From NCBI GenBank assembly GCA_019116385.1, contig DXBU01000058.1:1-43023 (forward strand): a stretch of DNA of 43,023 nt. The letters are read 5' to 3'. Each line of letters starts with the position of its first letter. Positions within the stretch are counted from its first letter, which is position 1. The stretch is from Candidatus Blautia faecigallinarum. Its GTDB lineage: Bacteria > Bacillota > Clostridia > Lachnospirales > Lachnospiraceae. This document shows, one piece after another, positions 7,852 to 16,509 of this stretch. Both the position numbers and the translations under genes were made by a program. The notes beneath the pieces were generated by a model, which was not told the origin of the DNA, did not search any database, and was given only the letters and a program-made list of their open reading frames with translations.

Positions 7852-7901
7852 GTTTTTCTACCTAATTGTTTTAATTTTTTCGTTTTTTCCCTCAGGAGAA
7901 A

Positions 7902-8396
7902 TCATAAATCTTCCGTCTTTGGTTCCCAAGTGATATGAAGTTCTTCCAGAACGGAAAAAATATCGCCGGATTTAAAGCCCCGCCTGGCCAGATAGCCATA
8001 CAGCCGGCGCATCTGTTTTTCTTCAAGGAGGATACCCGGCTGGTATTTCTTTTCGATTTCTTTTTTTATGATGGTCCTTTCGTCCGGCTCTTCCAGTTCC
8101 TCCTGCTCTTCCCAGGCCGCCTGGATGGTAGACAGGCCGACGCCCTTTCCCAAAAGCTCCTGGAAGATCTTCTGCCTGCTTTTGCTGTGGATCCTTGCGG
8201 AGATATAATAGGAGGCATACCGCAGGTCATTAAGGTAGCCGAAGGACTTTACATAGGTAACCGCATCTTCTGCTGCTTCCTGGGTAAATCCGGCCTTTTT
8301 CAATTTTTCCAGGAGGCCTTTTTCTGTGCGGTCCATATGTTCCAAAAGGCGCAGGGCCTTTTTTCTCGCTTCCCGCCGGTCAGAGGATGTACACAT
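7902..8396 (-). CDS. recX: Regulatory protein RecX
   Basis: RecX binds RecA filaments and limits recombinase activity. The 164-residue protein consists of three-helix repeats: ARKKALRLLEHMDRTEKGLLEKLKKAGF, then DAVTYVKSFGYLNDLRYASYYI and a C-terminal YGYLARRGFKSGDIFSVLEEL. Length is normal for the family. It starts 3 nt after the recA stop and so is cotranscribed with recA under the same SOS control. Confidence 0.93.
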   Translation of the reverse strand: MCTSSDRREARKKALRLLEHMDRTEKGLLEKLKKAGFTQEAAEDAVTYVKSFGYLNDLRYASYYISARIHSKSRQKIFQELLGKGVGLSTIQAAWEEQEELEEPDERTIIKKEIEKKYQPGILLEEKQMRRLYGYLARRGFKSGDIFSVLEELHITWEPKTEDL

Positions 8397-8399
8397 GGA

Positions 8400-9452
8400 T
8401 CATTCTTCCTCTTCCCCGAAGGCTTCTTCTGTCAGCGCTTCCTCCTGGGCATCTTCCGGAAGGAGATGATAATGGATCCGTACCTGTTTTTCAATCTCGT
8501 CGCAGATCTGCGGATGTTCGCGAAGGAACAGTTTTGCGTTTTCACGGCCCTGGCCGATCTTTTCATCCCGGTATGCGTACCAGGCGCCGCTTTTGTTTAC
8601 GATGGAGCAGTCTGCCGCCAGATCCAGGATATCTCCTTCTTTGGAGATACCGGTACCGAACATGATATCAAATTCCGCCTGCTTAAAGGGCGGCGCCACT
8701 TTGTTTTTTACCACCTTGATGCGGGTATGGTTTCCTACCATCTCTCCGCCCTGTTTCAGGGTTTCTACTTTGCGTACATCCAGACGGATGGAAGAATAGA
8801 ATTTCAGGGCACGGCCTCCTGTGGTGGTCTCGGGATTTCCGAACATCACGCCTACTTTTTCCCTAAGCTGATTGATAAAAATGACCACACAGTTGGACTT
8901 GCTGATCACAGCGGTCAGCTTTCGAAGGGCCTGGGACATCAGCCTGGCCTGCAGGCCCACATGGCTGTCTCCCATATCTCCATCGATCTCGGCCTTTGGG
9001 ACCAACGCGGCCACAGAGTCTACGATCACAATATCCACAGCTCCGGAACGCACCATGGTCTCGGTGATCTCCAGGGCCTGTTCGCCGTTGTCCGGCTGGG
9101 AAATATAAAGATTGTCGATATCCACGCCGATATTTTTTGCATAGACCGGGTCAAGGGCGTGCTCAGCATCGATAAAGCCGGCGATCCCGCCTCTCTTCTG
9201 CACCTCCGCTACCATATGCAAAGCCACGGTGGTCTTACCGCTGGATTCCGGTCCGTATATTTCTATGATGCGTCCCTTGGGGATCCCTCCTACACCAAGG
9301 GCGATATCCAGGCTTAAGGAGCCTGTAGGTATGGTCTCCACCTGCATGTTGGCACTGTTTTCCCCCAATTTCATCACAGAGCCTTTTCCGTACTGCTTTT
9401 CTATCTGTCCGAGAGCCGCTTCCAGGGCTTTCTGCTTTTCTTCATTGATCAT
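8400..9452 (-). CDS. recA: Recombinase RecA
   Basis: RecA forms filaments on single-stranded DNA, performs strand exchange and triggers LexA self-cleavage. The 350-residue protein has Walker [10 protein letters not shown] near residue 68, the Walker B region [15 protein letters not shown], loop L1 ([19 protein letters not shown]), loop L2 ([21 protein letters not shown]) and an acidic C-terminal tail ending EEAFGEEEE. The length is standard. recX follows within 3 nt. An SOS box and a clear SigA promoter lie upstream. Confidence 0.98.
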   Translation of the reverse strand: MINEEKQKALEAALGQIEKQYGKGSVMKLGENSANMQVETIPTGSLSLDIALGVGGIPKGRIIEIYGPESSGKTTVALHMVAEVQKRGGIAGFIDAEHALDPVYAKNIGVDIDNLYISQPDNGEQALEITETMVRSGAVDIVIVDSVAALVPKAEIDGDMGDSHVGLQARLMSQALRKLTAVISKSNCVVIFINQLREKVGVMFGNPETTTGGRALKFYSSIRLDVRKVETLKQGGEMVGNHTRIKVVKNKVAPPFKQAEFDIMFGTGISKEGDILDLAADCSIVNKSGAWYAYRDEKIGQGRENAKLFLREHPQICDEIEKQVRIHYHLLPEDAQEEALTEEAFGEEEE

Positions 9453-9481
9453 GTAATTCTATCTCCTCTATTAATTTTTGT

Positions 9482-9493
9482 GAACCTATGTTC
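9482..9493. promoter_or_regulatory. LexA (SOS) box upstream of recA
   Basis: GAAC-CTAT-GTTC matches the Gram-positive LexA/DinR consensus GAAC-N4-GTTC exactly, and flanking T/G extends the dyad toward CGAAC. It sits just downstream of the recA -10, where LexA would block transcription start. Confidence 0.8.
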
Positions 9494-9508
9494 GTGTTTT
9501 CTTTTTAC

Positions 9509-9537
9509 ATAGTATTACATTTTCACTTTTGCGTCAA
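9509..9537 (-). promoter_or_regulatory. Predicted SigA promoter of recA-recX
   Basis: The minus strand reads TTGACG-N17-TACTAT, with -35 at 9532-9537 and -10 at 9509-9514, placing the start site within or next to the LexA box. Confidence 0.7.
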
Positions 9538-9570
9538 GAACTTCCTAAAAATTCGAGATAAATCTAACGA

Positions 9571-9613
9571 AAAAAACGCATGCAGTACAAGAACTTTTCT
9601 TGTGCTGCATGCG
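9571..9613 (-). terminator. Terminator after glgA
   Basis: CGCATGCAG-ACAAG arms pair with CTTGT-CTGCATGCG (one internal mismatch) around a short loop. On the minus strand they are followed by a run of at least six T. It separates glgA from recA. Confidence 0.88.
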
Positions 9614-9638
9614 ATTAAAGCGATTTTAAAATTCTATC

Positions 9639-11084
9639 TTATTCTCCGATCAGCCAGTTGTACATCTCTTCATACTGGCGTGCGGAATTGTTCCAGGAGA
9701 AGTCTTTTGCCATAGCACGGTCTACCATCTTATTCCACTCGCGCTTCTTGTCATAGAAGATGCGCTCTGCGTTGCGGATGGTATAGAGCATTTCGTGGGC
9801 GTTGTAGTTGCGGAAGCTGAAGCCGGTCCCGGTTCCCTCGAATTCATTGTAGGGCTCAACGGTATCTTTTAGCCCGCCGGTCTCTCTTACGATGGGAAGC
9901 GTTCCATAGCGCAGGCTCATCAGCTGGCTCAGGCCGCATGGCTCAAAAAGAGAGGGCATCAAAAATGCATCGGCGGATGCGTAAATCCGGTGGGACATAG
10001 GCTCATCGTAATAAATCTGTGCGGAAACCTTATCGGAATATTTCCAGTCAAAATGGCGGAACATGTTCTCATAGCGCTCATCTCCAGTTCCCAGTACCAC
10101 GATCTGTACCGCATCCTGGCAGAGTTCGTCCATGATATAGGCGATCAGATCAAAGCCCTTCTGATCGGTAAGGCGGGATACGATACCGATCATCATCGCC
10201 TTCGGATCCTCTGCGAGACCTAGATCTTTCTGGAGCTGGATCTTGTTCTTTACTTTTTCTTTGCGGAAAGTAGTGGCGTTAAAGTTCTTGGTTATATAGG
10301 GGTCTGTTTCCGGATTGAAGATATCGTAATCAATGCCGTTTACAATGCCCCTTAAGCTGTTGGACCGGGCACACATTAATCCGTCAAGTCTTTCTCCATA
10401 GAATGGAGTCTTGATCTCTTCCGCATAGGTATTGCTCACGGTTGTGATGGCGTCTGCGAAGACGATGCCGCCTTTCAGGAAGTTAGCGTCTTTATACGCT
10501 TCCAGCTTGTCCGGGGTGAAATAATAATCGGACAGGCCGGTAATGCTCTTTACCGTTTTTACATCCCATACACCCTGGAATTTCAGATTGTGGATGGTCA
10601 TGATGGTCTTGATCCCCCAGAAGAATTCGTTTTGCTGGAAGGTATCATGCAGGTACACCGGAACCAGACCGGTCTGCCAGTCATGGCAGTGGATGATGTC
10701 CGGACGGAAGCCGATCACCGGAAGCACGGAAAGGACTGCCTTGGAGAAGAAGGCAAATTTCTCCAGATCCCAGGGTACGCCGTCATAAGGCTTGGGGCCG
10801 CTGAAATAGTATTCATTGTCGATGAAGTAAAATTTGATGCCGTCATACTCCATCTGCATGATCCCTACATAACAGTTTTTATATCCCAGATCCATATAAA
10901 AATGGGTGATATATTCCATTTTATCCTTCCACTCCTGCTTCATGCAGGCGTATTTGGGAAGAATCACACGGATATCAAAATAGTTTTTGTCAAAGCACTT
11001 GGGCAGTGCTCCTGCTACGTCGGCAAGCCCGCCTGTCTTGATAAATGGTACAGCCTCTGATGTTGCGAATAATATCTTCTTCAT
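9639..11084 (-). CDS. glgA: Glycogen synthase (ADP-glucose, GT5 family)
   Basis: GlgA extends alpha-1,4-glucan chains from ADP-glucose. The 481-residue protein has the N-terminal ADP-glucose-binding signature KTGGLADVAGALPK (KxGGL type), HCHDWQTGLVPVYL, a TIHNLKFQGVW segment, and the C-terminal GT-B domain with GIVSRLTDQKGFDLI and the nucleotide-binding EPCGLSQLMSLRYGTLPIVRETGGLKDTV. Length is normal. No other glycogen genes (glgC/D/B/P) are in the window, so it is isolated between spo0A and recA. Confidence 0.96.
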   Translation of the reverse strand: MKKILFATSEAVPFIKTGGLADVAGALPKCFDKNYFDIRVILPKYACMKQEWKDKMEYITHFYMDLGYKNCYVGIMQMEYDGIKFYFIDNEYYFSGPKPYDGVPWDLEKFAFFSKAVLSVLPVIGFRPDIIHCHDWQTGLVPVYLHDTFQQNEFFWGIKTIMTIHNLKFQGVWDVKTVKSITGLSDYYFTPDKLEAYKDANFLKGGIVFADAITTVSNTYAEEIKTPFYGERLDGLMCARSNSLRGIVNGIDYDIFNPETDPYITKNFNATTFRKEKVKNKIQLQKDLGLAEDPKAMMIGIVSRLTDQKGFDLIAYIMDELCQDAVQIVVLGTGDERYENMFRHFDWKYSDKVSAQIYYDEPMSHRIYASADAFLMPSLFEPCGLSQLMSLRYGTLPIVRETGGLKDTVEPYNEFEGTGTGFSFRNYNAHEMLYTIRNAERIFYDKKREWNKMVDRAMAKDFSWNNSARQYEEMYNWLIGE

Positions 11085-11149
11085 TCCGTAATTACCCCTC
11101 CTTAGTAACTTACTTTTACGAAAGAGCTTTCGCCCTTGATTATTTCTTT

Positions 11150-11178
11150 ATTATACCGCAAAACTCTATTATTGGAAA
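11150..11178 (-). promoter_or_regulatory. Possible promoter of glgA
   Basis: A TATAAT (11150-11155) on the minus strand follows a weak -35, TTTCCA, at 17 nt (11173-11178); the -35 lies inside the last codons of spo0A. No convincing terminator was seen between spo0A and glgA; a small CGAAAG/CTTTCG hairpin at about 11119-11132 lacks a T-run. Confidence 0.35.
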
Positions 11179-11975
11179 GAGTGATTTTTATATTCAAGTC
11201 TGATCTTATCCGCGATAAGTGCAATAAATTCGGAGTTTGTGGGCTTTCCTTTTCCTGTGCTGACCGTATAGCCGAACAAAGCATCGATGGTATCCATCTT
11301 TCCCCTGCTCCATGCCACTTCGATGGCATGGCGGATGGCACGTTCCACCCGGCTTGGGGTCGTCTGGTGCTTTTTTGCTATAGTAGGATATAGGATCTTG
11401 GTAATAGAATTGAGCATCTCCATATCGTTAACGGATAATATGATGGCATCCCGCAGATACTGATACCCTTTTATATGTGCCGGCACACCGATCTCATGGA
11501 TCACATTGGTCACATCGGTCTCCAGATTTGGTCTCTTATATGTAGCCGTTTCCTCTGTTCCGTTCTGGCGGGTAACTTCACGGGCTTTTTTCTCTGTAGC
11601 CCGGCGGACATGTTTGATCCGGTTGAGCAGCATCCGGTTGTCAAAGGGTTTAAGCATATAATAATCTGCCCCCAGATTAAAGGCATCCTCTGTGATCCTC
11701 TCCTGCCCCACCGCAGAAACTACAATAAAAGACGGAATTTTCTTAAGGCTGGGATCGTGTCCGAATTTCTCCATAACGGAGAGTCCGTCTACTTTTGGCA
11801 TAATAATGTCCAGCACTACCACGTCCGGTTCTTTTTCTTTTATGATTTTACATATTTCTTCCCCATTATGGGCTTTTCCTACCAATTCAAGCTCTGTGTC
11901 CTCTTCGATCAGCCTGCTTAAAAGTTCTACCATTTTTTCATTATCGTCTGCAATCGCCACGTTTAGTTTTCCCAT
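11169..11975 (-). CDS. spo0A: Sporulation master regulator Spo0A
   Basis: Spo0A is the phosphorelay response regulator that commits cells to sporulation and binds 0A boxes (TGTCGAA-like). The 268-residue protein has an N-terminal receiver domain with Asp10/Asp11, the phosphoacceptor Asp56 in [13 protein letters not shown] and a YMLKPFD lysine. A linker of about residues 125-150 follows. The C-terminal Spo0A DNA-binding domain carries [17 protein letters not shown] and the recognition-helix stretch [26 protein letters not shown] lies 8 nt before the ATG. It follows spoIVB, the standard order in spore formers, but after a terminator and with its own promoter. Confidence 0.98.
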   Translation of the reverse strand: MGKLNVAIADDNEKMVELLSRLIEEDTELELVGKAHNGEEICKIIKEKEPDVVVLDIIMPKVDGLSVMEKFGHDPSLKKIPSFIVVSAVGQERITEDAFNLGADYYMLKPFDNRMLLNRIKHVRRATEKKAREVTRQNGTEETATYKRPNLETDVTNVIHEIGVPAHIKGYQYLRDAIILSVNDMEMLNSITKILYPTIAKKHQTTPSRVERAIRHAIEVAWSRGKMDTIDALFGYTVSTGKGKPTNSEFIALIADKIRLEYKNHSFQ

Positions 11976-12056
11976 GAGGCTATCCTCCTAAATACATCCT
12001 TCAAATTTATGCAAGTAATTTCGGCGCCATTCGGTATCCTCTTGCACATCAAAAAT

Positions 12057-12086
12057 ATTATAGTGGAACGCAGATGACGAAATCAA
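12057..12086 (-). promoter_or_regulatory. Predicted SigA promoter of spo0A
   Basis: The minus strand reads TTGATT-N18-TATAAT, with -35 at 12081-12086 and -10 at 12057-12062, leaving a leader of about 75 nt. No exact 0A box was recognised near it. Confidence 0.6.
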
Positions 12087-12114
12087 GCCGAAACTGAGAG
12101 AAACCGGGCATTTT

Positions 12115-12154
12115 CGTACGACAAAAAACGGGGTTTTTCCCCGTTTTTCGTACG
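12115..12154 (-). terminator. Terminator after spoIVB
   Basis: An A/T-extended GC stem (AAAAACGGGG with CCCCGTTTTT, loop of five) is nested in an outer CGTACGA/TCGTACG pair. The T-run follows the GC stem on either strand, so it can act bidirectionally. It separates spoIVB from the spo0A promoter. Confidence 0.85.
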
Positions 12155-12161
12155 ATTTTTT

Positions 12162-13373
12162 CTATCTTCCCAGCCCTTCCAGCATGGTTTCTGCAAAAAT
12201 GCCGTAACCGCTTGTGGAATCCTGTACAAAAACATGGGTAATGGCTCCTATGAATTTTCCGTTCTGTACCACAGGGGTTCCAGACATACCTTGCACGATC
12301 CCTCCTGTGGCCTCCAAAAGCCTTTGATCGGTAATATGGATCACAAAGCTTTTGTTGGTATCCTCGTGGTTCATATCGATTCTCGTGATTTCTGCTGTAT
12401 ATTCCTCAACTTTGCCGTCTATACTGCACAAAACCCCAGCCGGCCCGGTGGTGATCTCCTGCTTATATCCTACAGGCATCTGCCGCAGTTCTATATTTTC
12501 GCCTATATTTCCGTTAAAGGTTCCGTAAATGCCATTTTTTGTGTTTAAAGAAATACTTCCGATAATATTGGAAGAATCATAATGGATCAGTCCGGACAGT
12601 TCCCCCGGATAGCCGTCGCTGCCCTTTTGGATGCCCAGTATCTGGGCCTGGTACAAAGCACCGTCTTTTATGCTCAAAAGCTCTCCTGTATCCACGTCGC
12701 TGATCCCATGTCCCAATGCCCCGTAGCGGCCTTCGCTGTCCACAAAAGTCAGAGTACCGATTCCCTGGGTATCGTCCCGCACCCAGATCCCCAGTTTATA
12801 TTCTCCCTGGGTATCTTTTACAGGCGTAACAGATACCGGGATCGTCTCCTCGCCCCGCTTTATATCCAGGACCACCTCTTCTCCATCCAGAGTTTTCAGA
12901 TCATCCATTAATTCCTTTTTCGTGGAGATCTCCTGGTCATTAAAGGCTACAATGTAATCTCCCGGCTTTACAAGGTTTTTTGCCGGCTCCTGGGCAGTAC
13001 CGGACTGGGAAAGGATCTCTCCCGTATCTATGATCAGCACGCCCTGTGTCTCCATATAGATTCCCACAGAGCTGCCGCTTACCAGCACATTGGAGCTTTT
13101 GGCAGGGGTTACCTTGATCTCCTTAAAAGGGATCAGCCCAAAAAGACGGCAGGGGATCCGATAGCTTCCCTCCTGGGAAACGGTTATCGTATCTCCAAAT
13201 CCCAAAAGGGGATGGTCCAAAAGTTCCCGCACATCCTGGCTTCTTCCCTGGGCTACATGGAGCTCATCGGGTATTTTCCGGTCCAGATACCGCCACCCGG
13301 ACCAGCCTATAGCCAAAAGATCGATTCCCAGGCACCAAAGCACAAAACGCCGGTATTTTCTCTTTCTGTTCAT
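12162..13373 (-). CDS. spoIVB: SpoIVB serine peptidase (S55)
   Basis: SpoIVB is secreted from the forespore into the intermembrane space, where it cleaves SpoIVFA and so activates pro-sigma-K processing. From the chosen ATG the protein has 403 residues. A short basic N-terminus leads into one membrane anchor (FVLWCLGIDLLAIGWSGW). A PDZ domain spans about residues 95-185 (KPGDYIVAFNDQEI). The S55 peptidase domain follows, with the His in GALGHGISDVDTG and the nucleophile Ser364 in GMSGTPVVQNG. The frame is open 13 codons further, but that region overlaps the recN terminator, while AAAGGA stands 9 nt before the ATG at 13373. Confidence 0.93.
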   Translation of the reverse strand: MNRKRKYRRFVLWCLGIDLLAIGWSGWRYLDRKIPDELHVAQGRSQDVRELLDHPLLGFGDTITVSQEGSYRIPCRLFGLIPFKEIKVTPAKSSNVLVSGSSVGIYMETQGVLIIDTGEILSQSGTAQEPAKNLVKPGDYIVAFNDQEISTKKELMDDLKTLDGEEVVLDIKRGEETIPVSVTPVKDTQGEYKLGIWVRDDTQGIGTLTFVDSEGRYGALGHGISDVDTGELLSIKDGALYQAQILGIQKGSDGYPGELSGLIHYDSSNIIGSISLNTKNGIYGTFNGNIGENIELRQMPVGYKQEITTGPAGVLCSIDGKVEEYTAEITRIDMNHEDTNKSFVIHITDQRLLEATGGIVQGMSGTPVVQNGKFIGAITHVFVQDSTSGYGIFAETMLEGLGR

Positions 13374-13410
13374 TTTGTCACATCCTTTACCTTGATTTCC
13401 TCCCTTCTGC

Positions 13411-13447
13411 AAAAAAAGAGAGGATTTCCTTCCGGCTCATCCTCTCT
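13411..13447 (-). terminator. Terminator after recN
   Basis: On the minus strand AGAGAGGAT pairs perfectly with ATCCTCTCT around a 13-nt loop and is followed by a T-run of about seven. It ends the long asp23-to-recN operon immediately upstream of spoIVB. Confidence 0.88.
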
Positions 13448-13466
13448 TAGTATGCGGTAAAAGCAT

Positions 13467-15155
13467 TTATTTCAGTCTTGTATTTTTATGTACCTGTGCC
13501 AATTCTTTCATTTCTCTGGCATTTTCCACCACTGCGGGGGTGATTTCCGCACCGCCCAAAAGCCTTGCCAGTTCCCGGATCGAATCCTCTCCATATAAGG
13601 GATGGATCTGGGTGATGGTTTCCGTCCCTTTGAGATGCTTCTCGATCTCAAAATGGGTATCTGCCATGGCTGCGATCTGGGGCAGATGGGTAATGCACAA
13701 AACCTGATGGTGTCTTCCGATCACATCCATTTTTTCCGAGACTTTTTGAGCTGTCCTGCCGCTGATCCCGCTGTCGATCTCATCAAAGATCAGGGTTTCT
13801 ATATGGTCCCGGTCTGCCAGGATCGCTTTTATAGCCAGCATGATCCTGGAAAGCTCTCCTCCGGATACGATCTTTCCCAAAGGCTTTAAGCTTTCTCCCG
13901 GATTGGTGGAAATCCGGTATTCCACATAGTCGCCTCCGTTTTCGGTGATCTTTTTCTTTTATTCAAAATGGATCTGGAAATCCACATCCAGAAAATTCAG
14001 ATCCTTAAGGCCGGCTATGATCTTGTTTTTTAGATCCTCTGCATATTCTTTCCGGATTTTTGAAAGTTCATCCCCAAAAAGCTGTAATTTTTTTTCTGCC
14101 TTTTTCAGCTGTTCCTTTGCTTCCTGGAATTTTTCGTCAAATTTGTTGATGACCTCCAATTTTTGTTCCTGTGCTTCTTTGTAAGCCAATATCTCTTCGA
14201 TGCTTTGTCCATATTTGGATTTCAGGCCATTGATGGTATCCAAACGTCTCTCTACTTCATAAAAAGCGGCATCGTCAAAGGTCATCTCATCCAGGTAAGA
14301 AGATAGATCCCGGTTAAAGTCGTTCAAAAGCCCCTCGATCTCCTCCAGGGTATGGTAAAAGCCCAGAAGTTCTTCATCGTACTCAATGACCCGGCCCAAT
14401 TCTCTAATAGCCTGGCCCAGCTGCTCTCCTGCGCCTTCTCCCTCGCTGCCTGCTGCTCCATGGACGATCTGGAGGATCTCCAGTATCTTTTTTCCGTTGA
14501 CCAGCTTCTTGTACCGTCGTCCCAGTTCTTCGTCCTCTCCTGGGATCAGGCGGGCTTTTTCGATTTCTCCCACCTCAAACTCCAGGAAGGCTTTTTCCCG
14601 ATTTCTCTGTTCCTCGTTCATATCCAGGGAAGAAAGCTCCTGCAGGCACTTTTTATAGGTTTCATAGGCAGCTTTTACTTTTTCTTTAGCCGGAGAGATC
14701 CGCTCCCGTCCATAAATATCCAGGATCTCCAGCTGCTTATCTCCATACAAAAGAGATTGATGCTCATGCTGTCCGTGGATGTCCAAAAGACAGGCTGCCG
14801 CCCCTTTCATCTGCCCTACTGTGCTGGTCTGGCCATTGATCTTGCTGATGCTCCTGCCGTCCATGATCTTTCTGGATAAAAGGAGCTGACCCTCTTCCAG
14901 TTCAATGTCCATCCCGGCAAGTGCTTCCCTGGCGCTCTCATCTGTCACCTCAAAGAGCAGTTCCACCAAAGCGTAGGGCGCGTTCTCCCGGATCATATCT
15001 TTGGAGATCTTTCCGCCCAGGATAAGCTGCATAGATCCCAGAAGAACAGACTTTCCTGCGCCAGTCTCTCCTGTAAGGATATTCAGCCCCGGTCCGAATT
15101 CCATCTCCGCTTCCTCTATCAGTGCAAGATTTTTCACATGAAGCTGAAGTAACAT
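13467..15155 (-). pseudogene. recN: DNA repair ATPase RecN, split by an in-frame TAA
   Basis: RecN is an SMC-like ATPase that acts early in double-strand break repair. The full frame spans about 562 codons, normal for RecN, but a TAA at 13959-13961 divides it. The N-terminal piece (13959-15155, 398 residues) has Walker A GETGAGKSVLLGS, LLDIHGQHEHQSLL and the coiled coil. The C-terminal piece (13467-13925, 152 residues) has the ABC signature SGGELSRIMLAIKA, Walker B TLIFDEIDSGISG and the His switch ITHLPQIAAMA. Both halves are in the same frame and family similarity runs straight across (FQIHFE, stop, KKKITENGG), so this is a nonsense change, not a frameshift. A GTG at 13925 has GGAGG seven bases upstream, so the second half may be translated separately. 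Sequencing error is possible. Confidence 0.88.
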
Positions 15156-15165
15156 ATCTTCTCTC

Positions 15166-15624
15166 CTATTCCTTTTTTCCCAGAATGAGGGTAAGCTTTT
15201 CTTTTACATCCTCCGCCTGGCCGGCAGACTTGGTCACACACATGACCGTATCGTCTCCGGCGATGCAGCCTAATATTTCCTGCCATTCCAGCGCGTCCAA
15301 AGCCGCAGCCACTCCCATTGCCATGCCGGGATAGGTTTTGATCACTACGATATTTTGTCCGGTATCGATCCCGGTAAGGGCATCATGGAGGACTCTGGTG
15401 TACTTATCCCCAAGGCTTGAGGAAGCCTCTTTTAATATGGCATACCGGGACTTTCCATCCCGGCCGGTTACCTTGGTCATTTTCAAGGCGCGTATGTCTC
15501 TGGATACGGTGGCCTGGGTTACTTTAAAGCCTGCCTCGTTGAGCTTTTGGGCAAGCTCTTCCTGTGTATCGATATCGTACTGCTGTATTAGTTCTCTTAT
15601 TTTTTCATGTCTGGCTACTTTCAC
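15166..15624 (-). CDS. argR: Arginine repressor ArgR
   Basis: ArgR/AhrC hexamers sense arginine and repress biosynthetic or activate catabolic genes. The 152-residue protein has the N-terminal winged helix (KIRELIQQYDIDTQEELAQKL, then VTQATVSRDIRALKMTKV) and a C-terminal trimerisation and arginine-binding domain with GCIAGDDTVMCV, where the GDD binds arginine. The start is GTG with AGGAGG six bases upstream. It lies 10 nt before recN in the common nadK-argR-recN order. Confidence 0.96.
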   Translation of the reverse strand: MKVARHEKIRELIQQYDIDTQEELAQKLNEAGFKVTQATVSRDIRALKMTKVTGRDGKSRYAILKEASSSLGDKYTRVLHDALTGIDTGQNIVVIKTYPGMAMGVAAALDALEWQEILGCIAGDDTVMCVTKSAGQAEDVKEKLTLILGKKE

Positions 15625-15634
15625 CTGGAACCTC

Positions 15635-16495
15635 CTAATTGCTGCCCATCTTCTGTCTCAGCACTTCTACAAAATTCAGATGGTTCAGTTTCAAAATCTT
15701 TGTGCTCACATCCGATCTTTTGATCTCGATCCGGTCTCCCGTTACCATGGGAATGGTGGCGTCCCCGTCAAAGGAAGCCAGCCCGTTTTCCTGCTGCCGG
15801 CGCCGGCCTTCCCCGATCTCCACAGTGATCACATCCTGGGGCGGAAAAATAATGCTCCGGATATTCAGGGTATGGGGAGCGATAGGCGTCATGATCATCA
15901 TAGACGCGCCGGGTGATACGATAGGACCGCCGGAGGAAAGGCTGTATCCGGTGGATCCCGTAGGCGTGGAAATGATAATACCGTCTGCATTGTAGGAATT
16001 CAGGTATTCCTGATTTACATAGTTGTTAAAACGCACCACTCTAAGGGGGCCGTCCCGGCCGATCACAATATCATTCAGGGCAATATCGCTTCCCAGCATC
16101 TGGTCTCCCCGGTAGACCGTCCCTGTGAGCATCATCCGCTCCTCCACTTCATACTTTCCGGTCATCAGCTTATCCAGTGCCGGATAAAGAGACTGCTTGT
16201 CTACTTCAGCCAAAAAGCCCAGGTTTCCCAGATTGATCCCGATCAGGGGAATTTCCCTGCGGACCACATCCCTGGCAGCCTGCAGCAGGGTTCCATCGCC
16301 CCCCAGGACGATGATGCACTGGGTGCCTTGGGGGATAAGGGCCGGATCGGTATAGTGATAGGGGCCGTTCAGCTTTCGGCTGGCCAGCTGTACCTGGCAC
16401 TCTCTGCCATGGGATTTCAGATATTCGGTGATCATCCCGGTTATCGTAAGATTTTTGTCTTTGTCGCTGTTTGTTATAATATAAAACTTGTCCAT
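15635..16495 (-). CDS. nadK: NAD kinase
   Basis: NadK phosphorylates NAD to NADP using ATP or polyphosphate. The 286-residue protein contains the GGDGTLLQAAR loop with the catalytic Asp, INLGNLGFLAEV, a NDIVIGRD segment, and the glycine-rich STPTGSTGYSLSSGGPIVSP motif. Length is normal. It is 14 nt downstream of tlyA and 10 nt upstream of argR, inside the long operon. Confidence 0.96.
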   Translation of the reverse strand: MDKFYIITNSDKDKNLTITGMITEYLKSHGRECQVQLASRKLNGPYHYTDPALIPQGTQCIIVLGGDGTLLQAARDVVRREIPLIGINLGNLGFLAEVDKQSLYPALDKLMTGKYEVEERMMLTGTVYRGDQMLGSDIALNDIVIGRDGPLRVVRFNNYVNQEYLNSYNADGIIISTPTGSTGYSLSSGGPIVSPGASMMIMTPIAPHTLNIRSIIFPPQDVITVEIGEGRRRQQENGLASFDGDATIPMVTGDRIEIKRSDVSTKILKLNHLNFVEVLRQKMGSN

Positions 16496-16509
16496 AACCC
16501 CATGCTTCC

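Noticed and set aside
7935..9317. A 460-codon open frame on the plus strand opposite recX and recA
   Set aside because: It mirrors the codon bias of two firmly identified genes, has no family motifs, runs through the recA coding region and has no fitting Shine-Dalgarno.
11119..11132. CGAAAG/CTTTCG hairpin between spo0A and glgA as a terminator
   Set aside because: Six-bp stem and no T-run on the minus strand.
13374..13412. Upstream extension of spoIVB by 13 codons
   Set aside because: It runs into the recN terminator and the internal ATG has the better Shine-Dalgarno.
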